From: Methanobacteriota archaeon
Lineage (GTDB): Archaea; Thermoplasmatota; Thermoplasmata; RBG-16-68-12
Direction: 5' to 3'
Assembly (NCBI GenBank): GCA_005878995.1
Contig: VBME01000105.1
Span: 1-7,739 of the forward strand
DNA length: 7,739 nucleotides
Below, in pieces: positions 4,621-7,739 of this stretch. Both the position numbers and the translations under genes were made by a program. The notes under the pieces were generated by a model that saw only the letters and a list, made by a program, of their open reading frames with translations, did not search any database and was not told where the DNA came from. The number at the start of each line of letters is the position of its first letter. Position 1 is the first letter of the stretch.

Positions 4621-5790
4621 GAAGGCTTGGAGGACTTCGGGGTACCGGTTGCGAATCGCATCGAGGACGCTCTGCGTCGAAATCCGTTGGACGCCGATTT
4701 CGGACACGGCCCGGATGACCTTGTTGATTGTCTCATCGTCCATGCGGATGAGACGTTCCTTGATCAAATAGTGCCGAGCGAGCTCCTCCTCCATGCGGCT
4801 TCTCCATCGCCTCTCGTAGGCCTGGAAGAGGTCTTCGGCCCCGTCGAGCTTCGAAGCTTCCGATGCGATCTCGCCCGCATACTTGCCGGAGAGGCAGCCG
4901 TTCAAGATGCCGCCCCCCGTGAGCGGATCAATGAGGCGTGCGGCGTCGCCCGCGAGCATGACGCCGGGAGCGACCGTCCGCTCGAGCGGCAGCGACACAC
5001 TGACCGCGCCGGCGACTTCTTCCACGATTTCACCGCGAGCCAGACTCGGTGTTTTCTCAATTAAGGCGTCGAGGTACTTTTTCGCGTCCGCGCGATCCCG
5101 GATCTTCGAGAGGTTCACGCCGATGCCGACGTTCGCGACGTCCGCTTCTTTCCAGAACACCCACGCGTACCCTCCCGGCGCACAACTCCCCAGGTAGAAG
5201 TCGTTGAGCCGCGGGTCCCCCTCCACGCCGACGAGCGTGTACTGCAAGCACGCGTCGATGTCCCTTGCTCGCAGGTGAGTCTCGAGCCCAGCCCAGCGCC
5301 CGACCTGGCTTTCGAAGCCGTCGGCGCCGATCACGACGTCGGCGCGGACGTCGAACGTGTCTCCCATGTGCTCGCAGCGGGCGCCGACCACTTGGCCATC
5401 CTGGCGCAGGAGGTCGACCGCACTCGTCTTGATCATAATATCCGCGCCGGCTTTCGCCGCCTCGCGCGCGAGGAACCGATCGAAGAGGTCTCGTTCTAAG
5501 ACGTACCCGCACTCGTTGCCTGCGCGCGTCTCGTCGAGGACGAGCGTCGTTCCGTCCGGAGCGATGACCCGGGCGCCGTCGACCTCGTGACAAATGAACT
5601 CGCGGCTCGGCGCCAGTCCGATTTCCTCGAGCCATCGTTTCGCGACGCCCTCGCCGCATCGGACCGGCGTGCCGATTTCGGATCGCTTCTCGATCAGGAG
5701 GACCTCGGCGCCCCCCAGGGCCGCATACTTCGCCGCCGTGCTGCCCGTGGGTCCCGCGCCGACGACGAGGACATCCACCTCGCGATCCAT
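4606..5790 (-). CDS. Geranylgeranyl reductase family FAD protein (archaeal lipid saturation)
   Basis: A 394-residue flavoprotein of the digeranylgeranylglycerophospholipid reductase family, which hydrogenates the isoprenoid double bonds of archaeal membrane ether lipids. Motifs in order: FAD-binding GAGPTG (11-16) followed by the Glu at 34 that holds the ribose; PVRCGEG (42-48), including C45, matching the flavin-adjacent cysteine motif of the family; GADGFES (155-161); PGGYAWVFW (205-213); GDAARLIDPLTGGGI (281-295), the second FAD motif. Oddity: the family motif PxxYxWxFP, which lines the prenyl-chain pocket, ends here in Trp (W213, codon TGG at 5152-5154). Length is normal for the family. 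ATG 5790 begins the Rossmann strand directly. The gene is divergent from the AbrB-PhoU gene and convergent with the GPN GTPase gene. Family certain; exact substrate among prenyl lipids or quinones is not. Confidence 0.93.
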   Translation of the reverse strand: MDREVDVLVVGAGPTGSTAAKYAALGGAEVLLIEKRSEIGTPVRCGEGVAKRWLEEIGLAPSREFICHEVDGARVIAPDGTTLVLDETRAGNECGYVLERDLFDRFLAREAAKAGADIMIKTSAVDLLRQDGQVVGARCEHMGDTFDVRADVVIGADGFESQVGRWAGLETHLRARDIDACLQYTLVGVEGDPRLNDFYLGSCAPGGYAWVFWKEADVANVGIGVNLSKIRDRADAKKYLDALIEKTPSLARGEIVEEVAGAVSVSLPLERTVAPGVMLAGDAARLIDPLTGGGILNGCLSGKYAGEIASEASKLDGAEDLFQAYERRWRSRMEEELARHYLIKERLIRMDDETINKVIRAVSEIGVQRISTQSVLDAIRNRYPEVLQAFDGLL

Positions 5791-5906
5791 CCGACCTATC
5801 CGATTCCTCGATCCCTCTTGAGCCTTTTGGGTGCTTCTTCAGATTCCCGACGGGACGCGGCGCCTGCCCCTCGCGGTACCCATGACGGCCCATGGCTTCG
5901 AACGCT

Positions 5907-5942
5907 GTATGTATTTATTCGAGCCCGTATGTATGCGGATCC
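5907..5942 (+). promoter_or_regulatory. TATA box flanked by direct repeats, promoter of the AbrB-PhoU gene
   Basis: The AT-rich TATTTATT (5912-5919) is centred about 28 nt before ATG 5943, the distance expected if transcription starts at or next to the start codon, so the mRNA is probably leaderless; no Shine-Dalgarno site is seen. GTATGTAT occurs twice, at 5907-5914 and 5927-5934, exactly 20 bp (about two helical turns) apart, overlapping and following the TATA box. This is the layout of a repressor site, possibly for the AbrB-like product itself. Confidence 0.6.
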
Positions 5943-7046
5943 ATGGAGTTCGAAACCCGCAAGGTCCAAAAGCTCGGCTATTCGAGCCTCGGGGTCTCGC
6001 TCCCGAAAGACTGGGCCGCGTCGAACGGGATTCGCCCCGGCGCCCTCCTGAGCCTCGCGATCGAGGACGACGGAAGCCTCCGCGTGCGGGTCGGGCCGCT
6101 GGAGGATTATCCGGTCGCCGCGGAGGCGACGATCGACGCGGATGAATGGAGCGGGTCGGAGGCGCTCACGCGAATGATTACCGGCAATTACATCGTTGGA
6201 TGTAACACGATCCGCCTTCGGAGTCGAGAGGAGCTGTCCCCGAGTCAGCTGCAGGAAATCCACGAGGCGGTCCGCGGCCTCACCGGACTCACGATTGTGA
6301 ACCAGGGCCCGAAATTCGTCACGATCGAGAATTTCGTCGAGCCGACGCGGTTCCCCATCGACGGCCTCCTCCGGCGACTCCATTACCTGACGTCCCGCAT
6401 GGAGAAGCTCGCGCTCGGCGTCATCTCGGGGGATGCGAAGGGGAACATCGAGGAGGTTGGCCGCATGGAACTCGAAGTCGATCGGCTGTACTGGCTCGTT
6501 GTGCGACAGCTCCTCCTCGCGGCGCAGAACCGCACGATCTCCGGGCGGATCGGGGTGACGGAGCCGCGACACCTCCTCGGAGATCGCGTGGTCACGGTCG
6601 CCCTGGAGAATGTCGGCGACTTGTGGGAGGAAGCGGCAGCCGGGGTCGGACCGTTTCTGAAGCCGAATCGACGGATTCCGAGGGAGTTCGCGAAGACGGT
6701 CGGCAACCTGAAGGGGAAGCTCGAGGAGGTCATCGAGCTGACGATGACGGCGTTTTTCGCCAACGATCTCGGGAAGGCGAACACGGCGCTCGACCGCCAG
6801 GCGGCGTTGATCCGGGATATCCGGGCGGCCGCGGAATCCGGTCCTCGGTCGCGAAGCCCACAGGCCCGCAGTCCTCCGCGGTCGAACGGCCTGTTCCAGA
6901 TCGTCCTTCGACCGCTCGAGCACGTGGCGAAGTACTACGGCAGCATCGCCCAGATCACGATCAATCGGGCGTTGGAGAGACCAGTTCGCCCACGGCCCGC
7001 CGGCGCCGAGCCGCCCCCGCCCCCCGAGCCGACCGATCGTCCGTGA
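5943..7046 (+). CDS. AbrB/SpoVT-PhoU domain phosphate uptake regulator
   Basis: A 367-residue protein. Residues 1-50 (METRKVQKLG-like start, then SLGVSLPKDW at 15-24 and a beta-rich stretch) form a swapped-hairpin AbrB/SpoVT DNA-binding domain; the remainder is helical and PhoU-like, with MEKLALGVISGD and MELEVDRLYWLVVRQ as helix landmarks. Archaeal proteins of this architecture are annotated as phosphate uptake regulators; they are thought to combine DNA binding with PhoU-type metal and signalling-partner binding. The C-terminus carries an Arg/Pro-rich tail ending in PPPPPEPTDRP. ATG 5943 was chosen over ATG 5892 because the TATA box lies between them. No pst transport genes are next to it, so its targets must be elsewhere; repeats in its own promoter suggest autoregulation. 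Divergent from the reductase gene, 152 nt apart. Confidence 0.88.
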   Translation: MEFETRKVQKLGYSSLGVSLPKDWAASNGIRPGALLSLAIEDDGSLRVRVGPLEDYPVAAEATIDADEWSGSEALTRMITGNYIVGCNTIRLRSREELSPSQLQEIHEAVRGLTGLTIVNQGPKFVTIENFVEPTRFPIDGLLRRLHYLTSRMEKLALGVISGDAKGNIEEVGRMELEVDRLYWLVVRQLLLAAQNRTISGRIGVTEPRHLLGDRVVTVALENVGDLWEEAAAGVGPFLKPNRRIPREFAKTVGNLKGKLEEVIELTMTAFFANDLGKANTALDRQAALIRDIRAAAESGPRSRSPQARSPPRSNGLFQIVLRPLEHVAKYYGSIAQITINRALERPVRPRPAGAEPPPPPEPTDRP

Positions 7047-7063
7047 TCCCTGTCCCGATCACG
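7042..7063. terminator. Inverted repeat over two convergent stop codons
   Basis: CGTGATC (7042-7048) and GATCACG (7057-7063) are perfect complements around an 8-nt loop. The stop codons of both convergent genes (7044-7046 on +, 7059-7061 complement on -) lie in the arms, with only 12 nt between the genes. It may end transcription in both directions; no T-run is present, so this is positional inference. Confidence 0.4.
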
Positions 7064-7739
7064 ACCGTGCCTTTCGGGCCAAGTAGTCTTTCCGGAGGTC
7101 CTTCATCGTCCGCGTCTTGCCCGGACCCGCCTGGGGGAGTTCGGACACCAGGACGACGTCTTCCACGTGGGCCAGGAGCGGATTGAGGTTCGCCTTGATG
7201 GATCGCTGGAATTCGCCGCGGAGTTGGATGCGGAGCTCGTCGGAGCCCAGGAGCCGTGCATCACGCGGGACGGCATAAACGACGAGGCGATGCTGTCCAG
7301 ATCCGTCCAGATCGACTGCGATTGGCTTCGAGTCGTACACGAGATCGTTCCCGATTGCACTCCGGACTTCTTCCGAGCTCGTCTTCACCCCGTTGATGTT
7401 GATCATGTCGTCGATTCGGCCGAGGTGACGATAGTAGCCACCGCCGAGGCGCTCGATCTGGTCTCCATGTCGACGCAGACGCTCCTCGTGCGGACCTTTC
7501 GGGACGCCGGCGTAGTATTCTTTGTCGTTGTCGTAATTCAGCAAGTCCGTCGAGAGGCCGATCGAGGGGGGGACCAGGAACACTTCGCCTCGACGCGCGG
7601 GATGTCCGTCATCCAAGATCACGAAATCGAGGCCGAGGGCGGGGGTCGTGAACGTCGACGGGGCACATGGCTGGACGACCGTGCCCGTGACGTATCCGCC
7701 TCCGATCTCGGTCCCGCCGCAGTACTCGATGATCGGCCG
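7059..7739 (-). CDS. AMP-forming acyl-CoA synthetase, C-terminal part (cut by window edge)
   Basis: The frame stays open from the stop at 7059 to the end of the window, giving 226 residues of the C-terminal part of an adenylate-forming enzyme; the N-terminal two thirds and the start lie beyond 7739. GTG 7622 is internal, because the residues before it carry family motifs: EYCGGTEIGGG near the window edge (core motif A5 with the Thr-Glu pair), then VVQPCAPSTFTTPALGLDF. GRIDDMININGVKTSSEEV is motif A8, the hinge to the small domain, and GPGKTRTMKDLRK near the end supplies the A10 lysine region. Such enzymes activate a carboxylic acid with ATP and pass it to CoA. In A8 an Asn stands where many members have Lys. 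The acid used cannot be read from this part. Convergent with the AbrB-PhoU gene. Confidence 0.9.
   Translation of the reverse strand, partial: RPIIEYCGGTEIGGGYVTGTVVQPCAPSTFTTPALGLDFVILDDGHPARRGEVFLVPPSIGLSTDLLNYDNDKEYYAGVPKGPHEERLRRHGDQIERLGGGYYRHLGRIDDMININGVKTSSEEVRSAIGNDLVYDSKPIAVDLDGSGQHRLVVYAVPRDARLLGSDELRIQLRGEFQRSIKANLNPLLAHVEDVVLVSELPQAGPGKTRTMKDLRKDYLARKARS

Noticed and set aside
5796..6923. Long - strand frame (375 codons) antisense to the AbrB-PhoU gene
   Set aside because: Its translation is Arg/Asp-rich shadow sequence with no motif, while the + strand frame has AbrB and PhoU character and a promoter.
7059..7622. Acyl-CoA synthetase gene starting at GTG 7622
   Set aside because: The frame upstream to the window edge encodes family motifs (EYCGGTEIGGG), so 7622 is internal and the gene is partial.
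1..7739. CRISPR array, IS element or tRNA
   Set aside because: No regularly spaced repeats, transposase frame, terminal inverted repeats with duplication, or tRNA T-arm with cloverleaf were seen on either strand.

Overview
The window looks archaeal, most likely from a high-GC euryarchaeon related to Thermoplasmata (inference from gene content; I could not search). Evidence for Archaea: a GPN-loop GTPase of the archaeal/eukaryotic type, a geranylgeranyl reductase of membrane ether-lipid synthesis, an AbrB-PhoU phosphate regulator, and TATA boxes at archaeal spacing (431-438 and about 5912-5919). The second box sits 28 nt upstream of its ATG, as expected for a leaderless transcript.

Layout. 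Positions 1-430 hold no convincing gene. This GC-rich stretch can fold into several nested helices plus a long hairpin (226-271). A TATA box then leads into a two-gene + strand operon: a minimal DprA/Smf-like Rossmann protein (473-1180), overlapped by 29 nt by a ComF-like phosphoribosyltransferase (1152-1823). These genes and the orphan stretch after them (1824-2161) look less GC-rich than the housekeeping half. The pair resembles the ShosTA type of toxin-antitoxin/anti-phage module, in which a PRTase-domain protein pairs with a DprA-like protein, and is the best candidate here for an unusual system.

A - strand block follows, in transcription order: a degenerate Nudix protein (3673 down to 3140), a small HExxH protein starting 3 nt later (3136 to 2735), and a four-helix membrane protein (2674 to 2162).

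The right half is archaeal core: GPN-loop GTPase (3808-4575, +), convergent with a geranylgeranyl reductase (5790 to 4606, -), which is divergent from an AbrB-PhoU regulator (5943-7046, +). That gene is convergent with the C-terminal part of an AMP-forming acyl-CoA synthetase (7739 to 7059, -), cut by the window edge. Both convergent junctions carry inverted repeats over the stop codons.

How they work together: the core genes look independent. The only clear functional partnerships are the DprA-like/PRTase pair and, by tight spacing, the Nudix-like/HExxH pair.
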